This document shows, piece by piece, positions 1 to 11,184 of a stretch of 64,000 nt of DNA. Position 1 is the stretch's first letter. The number at the start of each line of letters is the position of its first letter. The notes below the pieces were generated by a model. The model was not told where the DNA came from. It worked only from the letters and a program-made list of their open reading frames with translations, and did no database searches. The position numbers and the translations under genes are program-made. The stretch is from Cladophialophora immunda (Eukaryota > Ascomycota > Eurotiomycetes > Chaetothyriales > Herpotrichiellaceae): NCBI RefSeq assembly GCF_000835495.1, contig NW_015622545.1:4294042-4358041 (forward strand). The letters are read 5' to 3'.

Positions 1-2369
1 ATGATCGCTTGTGGAGGAGTCGAAACTGGATGGGCCCGCTTGAGCAACCCAAAACCTATACATTCAGCAAGAAGCGAAAACGGGACTGCAGGAGTTGGGA
101 AGTTGACGAGGAGGGCATGAACGGCGAAGCCATGGGCACTGGTCCAGAGGGCAAAACAACACCAGCGCATCTGCGAGCATCTCACCGGAGATTTGTCGAA
201 AACGTCATTTGCCACAACTGTTCGGCGGAGATCCTGGAGCGATGCGAACAGTGCTCAGTGATGATGCACTGTGTCGGGTGTAGGAAGACACTATGTGCCA
301 GTTGCGCCTTCGACCGCCCTTATCTGCGAAACAAGAACGCCCCCGAAGAAGAGAGAAACAGGTTCTGGTGGGCTCCTGGATGTGCAGTATCTCCTTGTTC
401 CATGCAGGACCAGGATCTGCCTCCAAATGGGGCCGCCAACGGAAACCAGAACACAAACGCTAACACTCTTCCCAATATCAAATTCAAATGGTGTTGTACA
501 GAGCCAGTGTTCTCGGGTGGCGGTGGCATCACCTTCAGCAACAGTGCGAATCGAGACAGTGATCGCATTCGTGCAGCACCACTCCCAATTGGACAGGGAT
601 GGGAGGATCCGGAGTTCCTTCGTGATCCTCCCAGCCTCGTCAGCTATACAGCAGATAACATTGTACTAAGGGAGGGTCCTGCAGGCCGTTGGCCATCCAT
701 CAATGCTTTGTTTCACACTGCGACATATCTGAGCGGCGCAGACCATCCCATCTTGTCAGTCCCCAGAGTCTTGTGTGATGAGTGCTATGGCTCTGAGATT
801 TGGAAAGTCAAATGCAAGGCTTGTTCGACACCGATTTGCATCAAGCATGATGTTGGTGAGCGTGCCAAAGCGAGGATTTGCGGCTACAGAGAACTGTCTA
901 TCGAGAAACAAGAGTTCAAGTCGAGACAGAAGGCTATGAAGCTGCTTGCCACATTGATGCGACAACGAAAAGAAAAGGAGACGGCAACAGAACAAGGGGA
1001 ATATGCCGAGGCTGGGACGACTGCTAGCACACCGAAAGCTGGGAAAGCTGGCGTCAAATCGGGACCACCTTTCTCTCCACTGTCCTCGTTGTCGGTAGCA
1101 GGCTCTGTGGGTCCTGAAACTCCCTTCCACGCGGAGGTTGGAAGCAGTTCGAGACCGATGCGAACACAGTTAGCAGAAGTTGATCGACCCCAGCGTCCCC
1201 TGTCACCCGCTTCGAACAGCACTGGGCCCCCATCTCGATCTACGTCCCCCTCGCCGTCCGCACATTCAATAACCGCGACGCCTGAGCCCAACTCTGCGCC
1301 TCGACGACCAGCTCGACCCGAAATCGACCCAGGTCCCAGTTGGCGAGGATGTCAAACACTCTTCTGTCCGCCGTCACGTTCCACCCCAGGCGACCACAGA
1401 CGACGTTGTACAGCGGTCATGAAGGCCTGTATGGAGTGCAAGATTCACGTCTGTGGCGATTGTGCCAACGCTCTCGAACCTCCGTGTCCTTGCAAGGGGT
1501 GTCGATCTCCACAGACGGAGGAAGACAACAGCGTATCTACAAACCTCCCGCCGAATCCGGTCTCTTCTGAAACACCTTTGTTTTTCTGTCCTAACTGTCG
1601 GTGGGAGAGAATGCGATCTGGAAAATGCAAAAGGAGGTCACCAGCATTTTTGGCTGCCCGGTCGTGGCATAGCAAGAAGCAGAAGAAGCGGAAGGACAAG
1701 ATGCGTAAACCTCTAGAAGCCCGACGGACGAGCGTAGGACCAGGTGGGAATCCCTCAAGCACAGAAGAGGCAATCGATGGGCTGGTGGAGTTTTTCGCGA
1801 GCCTGAATACTCAGTCCCCCAGCTCCGATCATCCCCAAACAGAAGCAAGCGGGCCGTCACGGTTAAATAGTGGTGGCCAAACAGGGGCCGGAGGCAACCA
1901 GCAGGACATCCAAGAATTGGAAGACATGGGCGCTCTGGCTCGAAACTTGATCCACCGAATCCAGCGCTTGAGAGAACAGTTTCCTCCGGGTTCGTTGGCT
2001 GCTCTTGCACTGCCAGATATTCATATTCGTTTGGAAGAGGAAGCGGAGGTTGCGGCCGGCATGGTACGCAGGGCGGACGAAGCAGCTCGCACGTTTGCGC
2101 GCGAGGCGTTGGCAATCCAAATGGCGGTCGAGCTCGCGGAACCTCACCATCACAGTGTGCATACCGCCCTCGCTTCCCTACCTTTGCCACCGAATGAGAA
2201 CAGCAATGTCAGTGGCACTCAGGCTACTTTCGGACAGGCCGAGCCCGAGACCCAGGGTGCGACTGAGGATGCAGCCGCCGCTCCTGAACCAGCGGAGGTG
2301 CTCGGAGAGGAAGAATTGGAGGACGAGGATGACCGACACTTTGAGGAGCGGGAATCGAGTACAGATTAA
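1..2369 (+). CDS. Cys-rich putative zinc-binding protein, 5'-truncated
   Basis: The reading frame is open to the first base of the window, so the N-terminus lies upstream; about 788 codons are visible and the stop is TAA/TGA-delimited at 2369. Cys pairs occur in three clusters. The first is near residues 70-110 of the visible part (CHNC, CEQC, CVGC, CASC). The second is near 255-290 (CDEC, CKAC, CIKHD). The third is near 460-540 (CMEC, CGDC, CPCKGC, CPNC). Between and after them the chain is Ser/Pro/Thr-rich, with a basic patch around 550-570, a coiled-coil-like stretch around 640-700 and an acidic C-terminal tail. The Cys spacing suggests several zinc-binding modules. I have a weak memory of similar ascomycete proteins annotated as F-box proteins, but no F-box is visible here, so I assign no function. 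Confidence 0.8.
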   Translation, partial: DRLWRSRNWMGPLEQPKTYTFSKKRKRDCRSWEVDEEGMNGEAMGTGPEGKTTPAHLRASHRRFVENVICHNCSAEILERCEQCSVMMHCVGCRKTLCASCAFDRPYLRNKNAPEEERNRFWWAPGCAVSPCSMQDQDLPPNGAANGNQNTNANTLPNIKFKWCCTEPVFSGGGGITFSNSANRDSDRIRAAPLPIGQGWEDPEFLRDPPSLVSYTADNIVLREGPAGRWPSINALFHTATYLSGADHPILSVPRVLCDECYGSEIWKVKCKACSTPICIKHDVGERAKARICGYRELSIEKQEFKSRQKAMKLLATLMRQRKEKETATEQGEYAEAGTTASTPKAGKAGVKSGPPFSPLSSLSVAGSVGPETPFHAEVGSSSRPMRTQLAEVDRPQRPLSPASNSTGPPSRSTSPSPSAHSITATPEPNSAPRRPARPEIDPGPSWRGCQTLFCPPSRSTPGDHRRRCTAVMKACMECKIHVCGDCANALEPPCPCKGCRSPQTEEDNSVSTNLPPNPVSSETPLFFCPNCRWERMRSGKCKRRSPAFLAARSWHSKKQKKRKDKMRKPLEARRTSVGPGGNPSSTEEAIDGLVEFFASLNTQSPSSDHPQTEASGPSRLNSGGQTGAGGNQQDIQELEDMGALARNLIHRIQRLREQFPPGSLAALALPDIHIRLEEEAEVAAGMVRRADEAARTFAREALAIQMAVELAEPHHHSVHTALASLPLPPNENSNVSGTQATFGQAEPETQGATEDAAAAPEPAEVLGEEELEDEDDRHFEERESSTD

Positions 2370-3134
2370 TGACATATAGCGAACAAGGTTGTATGGCTGG
2401 GAAAAGCATTGCGCGATCCTGGGATTGCTGGCTTTGATGCATAGCAGCGAGTGATCAAAAGGATGGGAGTTAGACCAGGGGAATGGATGGGTTGGGAGTC
2501 GCCTGGATCTGTTATGAGGAGTTCTCTCTCTCGTTTGGCAATGACACGAAATGACAATCATCGATCACTCGAGCTCGGGTTTCGAAACTTCAGCTTCTCC
2601 CATCCTCCAACCGAGACAACCTGCTTCTTTTCGAGTTTCGGGTGCCATGGTGCAGCGGCAAAGACAATGTGAAGGAACACAGGTGAGCACCACATGTCCT
2701 TGCACACAGGGAGCCCAAATCCGAGGAGAGGATCGCCAGCAGCCCTTGTGGCAGTGGTACCCGTGTCCCTCTCATTCGTTGCCATCCATACTTCTGTCGG
2801 TCTTCGTTTGGTACCAGATCCTTCCAAGCATGCGGTTCCCGGGTCTAACACGTCCAACTTCTGGTACACCCACGGCGAGACATTTGGTTCAGCGACGCAG
2901 ATGGCATGGAAGCTTATACTGGCTTCTGGCCGAAACCTTTGTCGGCGGAGGTCCTCGCGCTGAGGACCTTTGAGGTCTGTCAACAATATAAATGTCCAAC
3001 GCAGACAGCTGCTTTTGAAGCAACTCTATACCATCTTGATCTTGACTTACACATCTCTCGCAGGCCCTTGCATATCAACTAACTGACTTCCAGACTAACC
3101 CTTGTCTGCAATCAGCAACAACCTAAGCTTTACT
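2370..3134. other. intergenic region
   Basis: No coding signal is convincing here. It holds the 3' flank of the Cys-rich protein and the promoter of the secreted protein that follows, including a TATA-like box at 2987-2992. Confidence 0.5.
2987..2992 (+). promoter_or_regulatory. TATA-like box of secreted protein gene
   Basis: TATAAA lies 143 bp upstream of the ATG at 3135. It is a plausible core promoter, judged by position and sequence only. Confidence 0.4.
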
Positions 3135-3863
3135 ATGGCTATCAAATCTCTTTTGTTTGGCGGTCTGCTAGCCATTGCCGTCGTCTGTGCCAGTGCTGAC
3201 CCATATCCGGATGGAAAACCCATGACAACGATGGTAACGCTTGTCACCAGAGTGGCACCACCCCCATTACCGACAGGAGTCTCGCCCGTTGCAGTCACTA
3301 TTCCCTGTCAGGGTGATTGTGACAATGTGAAGGCTAACCCTCCTTCAAGTCTTCCCCAACCTCAACACACATGCGTTCGCGAGGCTCTTGTTGCCTTGGC
3401 AAACTGGCGCATGCATTGTGACGGAGGCGGCATCCCTCCCCCGAAGTGCTGGACGCGGGCCCCGAGTGTGGAACGCTGCTGCGGCAAATGGGTGGGCGTC
3501 AACGACGAGCAGTACAAGGACTATCCACCCGTCCGGACGCCTAAGGAAGTCCAGACCGGAGAGACATCGTGGGAATGGCATTGGGATGCCAAGGTAGACA
3601 AGGGCCGCCGGGAGGTCATTCTACAGACCATGGACGAGTATCACTCCGACAAGACCGAGTGCGGTCGCTGGCGGGCCGAAAATGAGGTTGTATTCTCGGC
3701 CTTTATGCAGCACCTGAGCGAGTATGGGATTTGCGATGCAGATAGCAGTGGGAGGGCTCTCGACAGCGCCGTGCCCAGATACAACCCTGAGGGAGGAGGG
3801 TATTACGACCAAGGCAACCCGAAATACCCGTCCTTGCAAGACGGGCCGCCGTTGGGATGGTAG
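3135..3863 (+). CDS. secreted cysteine-rich protein, unknown function
   Basis: A single-exon frame of 242 aa. The ATG at 3135 is chosen because it puts a classic signal peptide at the very N-terminus: MAIK, then a hydrophobic core of about 15 residues ending in ASA before DPYPD. A non-ATG in-frame extension upstream is possible but would bury the signal. The mature part has nine Cys, including a vicinal CC near residue 118, and Pro-rich segments near residues 50-70. The C-terminal third is rich in Gly, Tyr and Pro. I recognise no catalytic motif or domain family. Its size, secretion signal and Cys content fit an effector-like or wall-associated secreted protein, but that is inference. Confidence 0.75.
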   Translation: MAIKSLLFGGLLAIAVVCASADPYPDGKPMTTMVTLVTRVAPPPLPTGVSPVAVTIPCQGDCDNVKANPPSSLPQPQHTCVREALVALANWRMHCDGGGIPPPKCWTRAPSVERCCGKWVGVNDEQYKDYPPVRTPKEVQTGETSWEWHWDAKVDKGRREVILQTMDEYHSDKTECGRWRAENEVVFSAFMQHLSEYGICDADSSGRALDSAVPRYNPEGGGYYDQGNPKYPSLQDGPPLGW

Positions 3864-4484
3864 CGGTGCCTCATTCGACCCGTGTTTCTGCTCCGGATTG
3901 TCAAATGCTCTGGGGTTTGATTGATTGCCAGCTAGAGGCCGATCCGTTTCTATGCTCTAGTTGCCCTGCCATATCCCCGCTGGTCACTTTCTCCACGATC
4001 TGCTTCCCCGGGTCAGACTCTCTTTATTCTCCTGTCTCACGAGTAACAGCCGACCGTGCCGCCTTTTACAGAGCAGACTGACGACAAAATGACTGCATTG
4101 CGGGCCCATTGTCTCGCAGGAGACACTCAGCTGCGTGGCTGCGGGAAGCCGGCTCAACCGGTCCGGACGGCTGGATGCTACCTGCTCGCACGAGTCGCAC
4201 GAGCTCTCAGTATGTGGACGTCACATGAAGCTGTTCAATGCACCCGAGGAGTTTGCCAGAGCCGGTTTCATAAGAGAGTCATGAAGTCGAGCGCCCACTG
4301 CTGCGGCAACTGCTCGGTGGACGGTCAATTCGACGACTTCATTGACACGGCAGGGCTCCTCTACCAATATCTTCATATGGAGCATCACTCTCCAAAATCA
4401 TCACGCATTTCACTGCTCTGCATGTCAGAAGATACCATTCACACGACACATGACGTGGTGCTCGATAGCTGAGAGCGATCCACC
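3864..4484. other. intergenic region
   Basis: Promoter and 5' leader of the arrestin-like gene. An open stretch of about 400 bp (4056-4472) has no recognisable protein content, and I treat it as non-coding. Confidence 0.45.
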
Positions 4485-5846
4485 ATGTCGCTGTCAATCT
4501 CGATCTCCAACGACGACGGGAAGCCGTTCCTCCCAGGCTCGCCCGTGCTGGGGGTCGTCAAACTGGTCACTTACGACGACCAACCGATCGGCGAGCTGTG
4601 CATTACTTTCCGGGGACGGGCGTCGGTGCTCCTGATCCATTCATATGGCGACATGACGACGTCGAGGAAGGACTACCAGTCGGTCGGCTACCTCTTCTCG
4701 CAGCACCTCAACCTCTACCAAGGGAAATACACGCATCGAAAGGGCAGCTACATGTGGCCGTTTGCCTTCTGCATCCCTCTCTCCGCTGCCCCCAGGGCCG
4801 TGGCTCCGAACTCGACCGACTTCTTCCATGCCGAACATCCATGGAAGAATGACCGCCCGCTGGGATCGCACCCGCTGCCGCCGAGCATGAGCCATGGGGG
4901 CCGCTTCCACTGTTCCATCAACTATACCCTGGAGGCGACGCTGGCCCAGCCGGCCCGGACGCCGCTCTCGTTGAACAAGACTTTGACCGCCAGCAAAGAT
5001 GTCAAAGTCCAGCCATTGCCCAGCCAGATAGACTGGGATCTGGGCGATGACTGGCCGTATTCCAACTATCGGCACAGGCTACAATGCACTATCAAGGACA
5101 TGTCGGAACCCTCGCCGCGGGGATTGTGGTCCCATCTGGGAGATGGCTTACGGGGTACCAAGTCGAACGATCGCAAAAGACTGGAGATATGTATTTCTGT
5201 CCGGGTCCCAAAGAGGGCCTTTCTCACCGAGCAACCTCTCTCTCTCATCATCTCTGCCTCGGCCTGCTCCATCGCAAAGGACTGTCAGCCCGAGAACGTC
5301 TCGCTGGGCAATCAGCTCGCGATCAGGGAGTTCAAGATATCATTGTGGCAACACACGCACGTCCGCGCAGGGCGGCATCACTCCTCCTCGACCAGGCGGG
5401 TCTTTGTTCGGAAGTCATCTTCGCGACTGGTCGTCTCCGAGACTCCGTCTCTGGGCTCGTGTCCCGGGGCAGACACACAGGCGCAGCCTGGCGAAGTCAC
5501 CGCAACCAATCTGACCGACATCGCGGACCTGTCGTTGCCCACGTCGATCCTGGTCCCGGACTTTTCGACCTACAACATTGCCCGGTCTCACTCCTTGGAG
5601 ATGACGTTTAAGATGCAGTACGTGAACAAGAAATTCAAGTTTTGCCTGGGCAACATCCCGGTCAGACTCCTTCCGGCGAAATGCGTCCCAGAAGGGCCCA
5701 CGGACATGCCGCCGAGGAGCACGTCGGTCAGCGAGAGTGAACTTCGGGAGGGGTGGACGGTGTTTTCACCTGGCGAAGATCTGGCCATCGACGACGACGT
5801 GGCCCACATCCTGTTAGAGGAGCCGCCTCCACAATATAGGGCTTGA
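4485..5846 (+). CDS. arrestin-like N-terminal domain protein
   Basis: A single exon of 453 aa with a good start context (CACCATG). The N-terminal part reads like a fungal arrestin fold: an opening of the type ISNDDGKPFLPGSPVLGVV, then GELCITFRGRA around residue 45, then a long beta-rich stretch with the phrase MWPFAFCIPL near residue 90, as in alpha-arrestin N domains. Fungal proteins of this kind act as trafficking or ubiquitin-ligase adaptors, or remain uncharacterised. I see no clear PPxY motif, so an Rsp5-adaptor role is not supported. The C-terminal 60 residues are acidic and Pro-rich. Confidence is high for the family and low for the role. Confidence 0.75.
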   Translation: MSLSISISNDDGKPFLPGSPVLGVVKLVTYDDQPIGELCITFRGRASVLLIHSYGDMTTSRKDYQSVGYLFSQHLNLYQGKYTHRKGSYMWPFAFCIPLSAAPRAVAPNSTDFFHAEHPWKNDRPLGSHPLPPSMSHGGRFHCSINYTLEATLAQPARTPLSLNKTLTASKDVKVQPLPSQIDWDLGDDWPYSNYRHRLQCTIKDMSEPSPRGLWSHLGDGLRGTKSNDRKRLEICISVRVPKRAFLTEQPLSLIISASACSIAKDCQPENVSLGNQLAIREFKISLWQHTHVRAGRHHSSSTRRVFVRKSSSRLVVSETPSLGSCPGADTQAQPGEVTATNLTDIADLSLPTSILVPDFSTYNIARSHSLEMTFKMQYVNKKFKFCLGNIPVRLLPAKCVPEGPTDMPPRSTSVSESELREGWTVFSPGEDLAIDDDVAHILLEEPPPQYRA

Positions 5847-6644
5847 CGATGCTGTTCTCGCTCCGTTAGAGGGATAATGGAGTTCTGGCTGGGAAGGTAG
5901 TTAGCGAGGTCTTTGGCTCGACGCATTCTTGCTCGAGACGAGGTGTCTACTGGGTACGCCAAATGCAATATTAATGTATTGATACTTGTTCAAAACCACG
6001 AGGACGGTGCCTGCTCCTCGACTGGCACATTTGGATGACCTTGACACCTGATTCGACCACGTACAGCCCCCTTCTCTTCCATAGTGGTTCGCTTTCCACC
6101 TCGATGAACACACTGTGGCTAGCGAGCCAGACCAACCACGAGTTCTCCCCGTGATTCCCTCGGTATCGTGAGAAAAGAAACCCGGGTGTTCTGTCCGAGG
6201 CCATTCGTTCATGATCGAAGGGACTTCCGATAGCCCGGGAGGGAATAAAAAAAAGGGGTAAGCCTCGTTCTCGACCAACGACACGGTGAGGCATCGCGAT
6301 GGAAAGGGGGGCAGTTTCGGCCCGGGCGGCTGATGGATGGGATCAATGGGGCCCTATCAGTCGTCCATTTCAGGTACATGGCGGAGAGGAGGGGACAATC
6401 CACAAGGGGGATAGGATCTTCTCTGCACGAGGCCGTCACGCGACGTCGGCGGGGCTTAGGGTTCCTTGCACTGAGGCGAGGGAGTCGTGACGTTTGTATA
6501 TAAACGGCTGCATGGCGCTGGGGAAGAGGTTTGTTTTCGTTGGATTGAGGAAAGGGTCTGGCTGTAGTTGATATACATTGACAAGACCATACCAGACCAT
6601 ACATACCGAGTCCATCTTCCAGCAAACCCGGGCAATAACACAAC
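5847..6644. other. intergenic region with strong TATA box
   Basis: Non-coding as far as I can see. It contains TATATAAA at 6497-6504, about 140 bp upstream of the next gene's ATG, and an A-tract at 6246-6254. Confidence 0.5.
6497..6504 (+). promoter_or_regulatory. TATA box of small disordered protein gene
   Basis: TATATAAA lies 141-148 bp upstream of the ATG at 6645. Its strength supports the spliced gene that follows. Confidence 0.5.
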
Positions 6645-7340
6645 ATGCTGGATAAATTGTTCCACAACAAGGCTGAGAGCAAAGTATGTTCAAGCAAACA
6701 ATCAACCGCCCATCAAAGTCCTTCCTTCAGCTACACATACTCTCTCTATATCTGTGGGATTTTGTACCTGATTCCGCCCCCTTTCTTTGACCCGCTCGCT
6801 TCCTTTCAACGATGTATTCTTCTTCCCTGATCTAACTTCTGACACACGCCCTCAAAGACCCAGAAACACGGCCCTGCCGAGGAAGTCCACGAGATTCCAG
6901 GAGATCAAGCCAGCAATGCACGAAATGCACCAGCACCTGCAGTTGGCCCCAGCGCTGACCCCAACGCTGACGGAGATGCTGACCGGATAGAGCCTGCGCC
7001 GCCTGAACCGGCGCACCAGGACGCCGCCACCCCAGGCACTCGCGACGGGAAGTCTCGGCGGCGCCGGTCCTCGGTCCTCAACGCGATCTTGCGCCGACGC
7101 TCCGTCGCGAGCGACCAGGACGGTGGTTCAGACAAAAACAACAACAACAACAACAATCAAGACAATAATACCGCTGGCGAGGCCCATTCGGATCCAGAGC
7201 CCGAGCCCGTGGCCGGCGCGGCGGTCGTCGTCACCACCGCGGAGCCCAAGCATAAGTTCTGGCATGGCTTCACCGGCGTGGGCACGGGCAACGGCACAGG
7301 CAAGGAGAAGGTCCGCGAGGCTGGGACGGCGAGCACTTGA
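6645..7340 (+). CDS. small disordered protein, two exons, unknown function
   Basis: Exon 1 is 6645-6683 (13 codons, beginning MLDKLFHNK). The intron is 6684-6857 (donor GTATGT, acceptor CAAAG) and exon 2 is 6858-7340. Both exons are in phase 0 and give 173 aa. The gene is easy to miss because exon 1 is only 39 bp and exon 2 has no early ATG. After a short amphipathic start the protein is Ala/Pro/Asp-rich. It has a basic patch (KSRRRRSSV, then ILRRRS) near residue 80, a polyasparagine run encoded by an AAC microsatellite, and an aromatic motif (KHKFWHGF) near residue 145. The basic RRxS-type sites could be kinase targets. No domain is recognised. The TATA box and clean splice sites support it as real. 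Confidence 0.6.
7137..7154 (+). repeat. (AAC)6 microsatellite inside coding sequence
   Basis: Six perfect AAC units encode part of the polyasparagine run, so the length may vary between strains. Confidence 0.8.
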
Positions 7341-7594
7341 TGAGATTTCTCAAGGGTTGTTGGGGGAAAGACATAATATGGGACGGGAGTGGTGTCAAAG
7401 ACAGGGTTGCGGGATGGGAGAGATTGCTGCGCACATCTAGGACGAGATTAATTGATATCTAATGATAAAACTCCGTGAAACTTGTATACTGCGGAGATGT
7501 CTGGGTCATCAACTGTATTCTTGCCCAGTGACAGTTCCTCCTCACGGACGACGGCGACGGCGACGATTCGGACGCCCATTTCCGCTTGATACCC

Positions 7595-10168
7595 TCACAA
7601 ATCCTCTAGCTCAGCGGTGGCGTTGCCGAAGAAGGGGTTGTACTGCGCGTTGACAAACTGCGAGGACCAGATCACCGGCTCCGACAGGTTCAGCGGCATC
7701 CTCTGCGCGCCCGTGTCGAACAGCGTCGTGTCCATCGACACCGGGTACCACTGGGACGGCGAGGGCGGCGCGGCCGGCACGTTCTGCATGCTCACCGCTT
7801 GGCCCCCGCCCAGCAAGGTGCCCGCCAATTCCCCAGGGAGGCTTGACGGCCGACCTGTGCTCACGGAAAGGTTGGGTCAATATCATTTTGTTTCCAAGGC
7901 GGATCAAAAGAGAGAAGGGGAAACAGACCTTGCGGATTGAGCCGGGTCTCCTTCAGGCCCTGCATCATCTTCTCCGCCAGCCGGGCGGCGTTGGAGTTGG
8001 TGCTCAGCTCCCGGAACACGGTGAGGCACACGTCGGCGTCCTCGTCCACGGCCAGCCAGTCGATGTCCTCGACCTCGCCCTCGTCCCCGCCCATGCAGAG
8101 GCTCGCGACCAGGAGGATCGAGGTCGCGCAGATCAGGCACGAGATCATCTGCCACCACGGGAAGTCGTAGATCAGCTGCTTCTTGTCCGCCACGTTGTGC
8201 AGCAGCCGCGCCGTGTGCTGCGCCGCCACCACGCACTTCTTCTTCGACTGCACGATCCGCGCTCGCTCGGCCTGGTAGAAGGCCAGCGGGTCGGGACACG
8301 ATCGCAGGAATCGAGAGGGCGACAGCAGCGGTCGGTGGATCAGGGCTTGCAGGTTGTAGAATTTGATCGCCAACATGTTCCTCTACCGGTTTCATTAGCC
8401 CAGTGTCTCTTCCCGCCCACCCTTGTTTTTCATCTACGAGGCTGGGTAAACCTCCCCTCCGAACTCACCTGTCGTTTCAATATCGTCGACTTTTGGAAAA
8501 TGTGAGCAAGATCAAACCTCAGCGCGCGAGGCAGGCTTGCCCTCCACTGCTGCAAGTCCTGGTCCAGACTCTGGATGGTCGAAAGCGCCAGCGCAGCGTT
8601 GTCGGTCCGATTGGGCCCGTAGAGAAGAGAGAAGACGCGTCCGATGATGCCCGAAAACTGAATCATGGCCACGAAGTATTCCCCGTCCGAGCACTCCTGG
8701 TCCTTCGCGGTCAGATTCCTCCGGGACTCGGCGGTGCCATTCGATATCGATATGTCGGAAGCTTTGGACGGATACGCGACCTTGAAGTCCTCGTCGTGGA
8801 TCGCTGGAGGCCGGCCGAGTTGCAACGAGAGCAGACGGTCGAGGACATAGAGCGAGTACCACAGGCGGCGCCGGCTCTCGACTATCGAAACTCGTTCTAG
8901 GTTGTCCGATGTGAGTCGCTTGACGTCCTCTGTGTGGAGTCCAATACTTTGAGAGCTTCTGACGGCTTTCCCCAGAGTTGTCCAAGCGCTGTGTGACTGG
9001 AGTGAGCATATATACCGACAGTATGCAGCCTCAAACTCACCGATCCGTTTGACAGGTCGCCAGTAGGTAGAAGCACTGAGCAAGAAGTGCAGCAATATAG
9101 TCCATGCCCTGTTCTTTCTCATTGGATTGTGAAATCGAGACCGCTTGATCGAACCAGAGGTGGTGGTGATGAAGCCGGGAACTTCGCTCACACGTATCGG
9201 CAAACGTTTCATAGCATGCCCCAATGGCAAGGATTGTCACTGCGACACGGTGAGCTCGGTCCACCATACTATCGGGATGATGACCCTACGAAGCACTGAT
9301 AGCCAGGGCCCACGAAAGCTCTGCAGGGAGTCAGAGCCCCAGAAAGCCTCATACTTCTGCCTGAAGACAGGCTCCCAGATGAAAGGGTATGCCATGTGAA
9401 TGGTAGAAAAGTAGATCTCCAGAAACTTGTCCGCAATAGCCCGAGGCGGAAGAGATTCGGCTGCACTGTCTACAAAGGCCGTACGCAGGGCTCCATCTTG
9501 CTCGTAGCTGTCCAACTGACCTGTAGAGTTGTCGCCTTCAGACTGTTCGGCCTCGGAGCGGAGGGTGAGCGCCTGTTTCATCGTGTTGAAGAAGGCGATG
9601 TCGCTGGCCTCACCAAGGAAGCGGCGCGACAGGACCGAAGCCGACTCTTGGTCGGGGGAAGCTTGACTTGGAGTTGACTGATTGGTGATGCCCGAGTTGG
9701 CTGGTTCGGGCGACAGCGACGGCAGCTGGATGGCCGAGACGCCCAAGTCGATGGCCTTGCGGTCGTTCTCCGGGAGACTGTTGCGCAAACCTTGGATGAG
9801 GAAGTCGTACCGCCTGATCGCTTGCCTCAATTTCTGGATCTCGTCGTTGGCGGCGAGCAGGCTGAGCTGCGTCTGGCGGCTCTCGGACTGCCGCCTCCTG
9901 GTCGAAGGGACGTTCCAGCGACAGGAGTATCCATAGCCCGCGCATCGTCCGCAAACAGGGCGTTGGCCATCGCACTGCGCAATCCCAAGATTTAGACCTC
10001 TGTTTCTTTCGTATCGCTCAGGCACCAAACAACAAGCTACATAAGCACGGGAAAGGGATGGCTGGGCTCTCCCACCTTGGACTTTAGCACGCGACAACTG
10101 TCACAGGCGCGGGTGACACGTCTCCGTTTCAGTCCCTCCTTGATGTTTTGCTTGCTGGGGTCGGCCAT
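7595..10168 (-). CDS. Zn2Cys6 transcription factor with fungal TF domain (TF1)
   Basis: Six exons: 10168-10076, 9974-9290, 9239-9041, 8988-8469, 8382-7929 and 7854-7595, giving 736 aa. All joins keep frame, with donors GTGGGA, GTAGGG, GTGAGT, GTGAGT and GTCTGT. The DNA-binding cluster is C22, C25, C32, C39, C42, C49 (C-x2-C-x6-C-x6-C-x2-C-x6-C), preceded by a basic KRRRVTR stretch and followed by a short coiled coil. The first intron falls directly before the third Cys. The middle part is the fungal-specific regulatory domain; motifs such as FLEIYFSTIHMAYPFIWEP and AVRSSQSIGLHTED are typical. It is divergent from the oxygenase gene at 11290, so it may regulate that gene (inference). Confidence 0.88.
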
Positions 10169-10841
10169 GGCGACAAGTTGCGAGGATGCTGTCGGCCTCG
10201 AGAACTGTTGGGGCTGCTGTACCTTGTAGATGGAGCCGGTTGTCGCAGGCGTTGTCGCAAGGAAGACGTCAAATGGGAACAATCGTGATTCCAGGCCTTC
10301 GCGCCAGAATCCTCTGCAAAAGGGCGATGATATAATCGCACGTCCGACCACTCAAGTGAACATCCAGCAGTTCCCTCCTCTTGGTGTCTTTGCAGTCCTT
10401 CTCTTCAATGTGTCGTGTTACTGGCTTTCCGGTTGATCCGTCGTAGCCGCCGTTTCCGCCGTTTCCGGTTGTCGCGGGGCAAAATGCCTGGTGTAGAGGA
10501 CAGGATGACCAACCGTTGAAGAGAATCGGAGATGTTTTCTTCACCGCTTGTAGGCGAGGCGTTTGTGGCGGGGTGCATGGACCTCTCTGATCTCGCCCAG
10601 CTTCGCCAGGTTGCTTGATGCTTGATTGCTCGGTTGCTGTGCTCGCATCAGTTTGGGTTTCGCCCAGCCCGACAAGATCCACGCTTTGCTTACTCATTCT
10701 GAAGTTGTCACTCGTGCTGTTGGGCCAGAGTCAGATCGTATCCCAAGATCGCTGTTTGATTACTGGCGAGTGGGAGGAATACGACTGGCAGCCCAGGCTG
10801 ACGAGGCTTGCCTATCAGGCGTCCTCAAATGTGCTCCTTGG

Positions 10842-10867
10842 AGAGCAATCAGCCAGAGCAATCAGCC
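10842..10867 (+). repeat. two tandem 13-bp units in the shared promoter
   Basis: AGAGCAATCAGCC occurs twice back to back. It could be a local duplication or a regulator site; this cannot be decided from sequence. Confidence 0.6.
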
Positions 10868-11177
10868 AGGCGAAGTCATCCTCTCCACATCTGCTGGAGA
10901 CCTGAGGGCTTGTTGTCCTGTCGCAGAGCAGCAATGGATCGCAACATCTCCTTCATGAGGGATACGTGGAGGCTTACCACCTTCGGTACCAAAACATCAG
11001 CTCAGTCAAATGTCAGCAACAGCGGTGCAACATACCAGGGTGTTGGGATTGTTCCAACAATCTGCAACATTACAATCGCCTGAAGGTGGACTGTGTGTCA
11101 GAACCATACAAGAATATCACCTGAACCATCGAGTCCTCGTTCGGGATTACAGGCCAGATCAGTCCCATCCACCGTGT

Positions 11178-11184
11178 TATATAT
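11178..11184 (+). promoter_or_regulatory. TATA-like box of oxygenase gene
   Basis: TATATAT lies 106 bp upstream of the ATG at 11290, at a normal spacing. Confidence 0.45.

Noticed and set aside
7843..8505. 220-codon plus-strand open frame
   Set aside because: It is antisense to exons 5 and 6 and introns of TF1 and is rich in Arg/Leu/Val without any motif.
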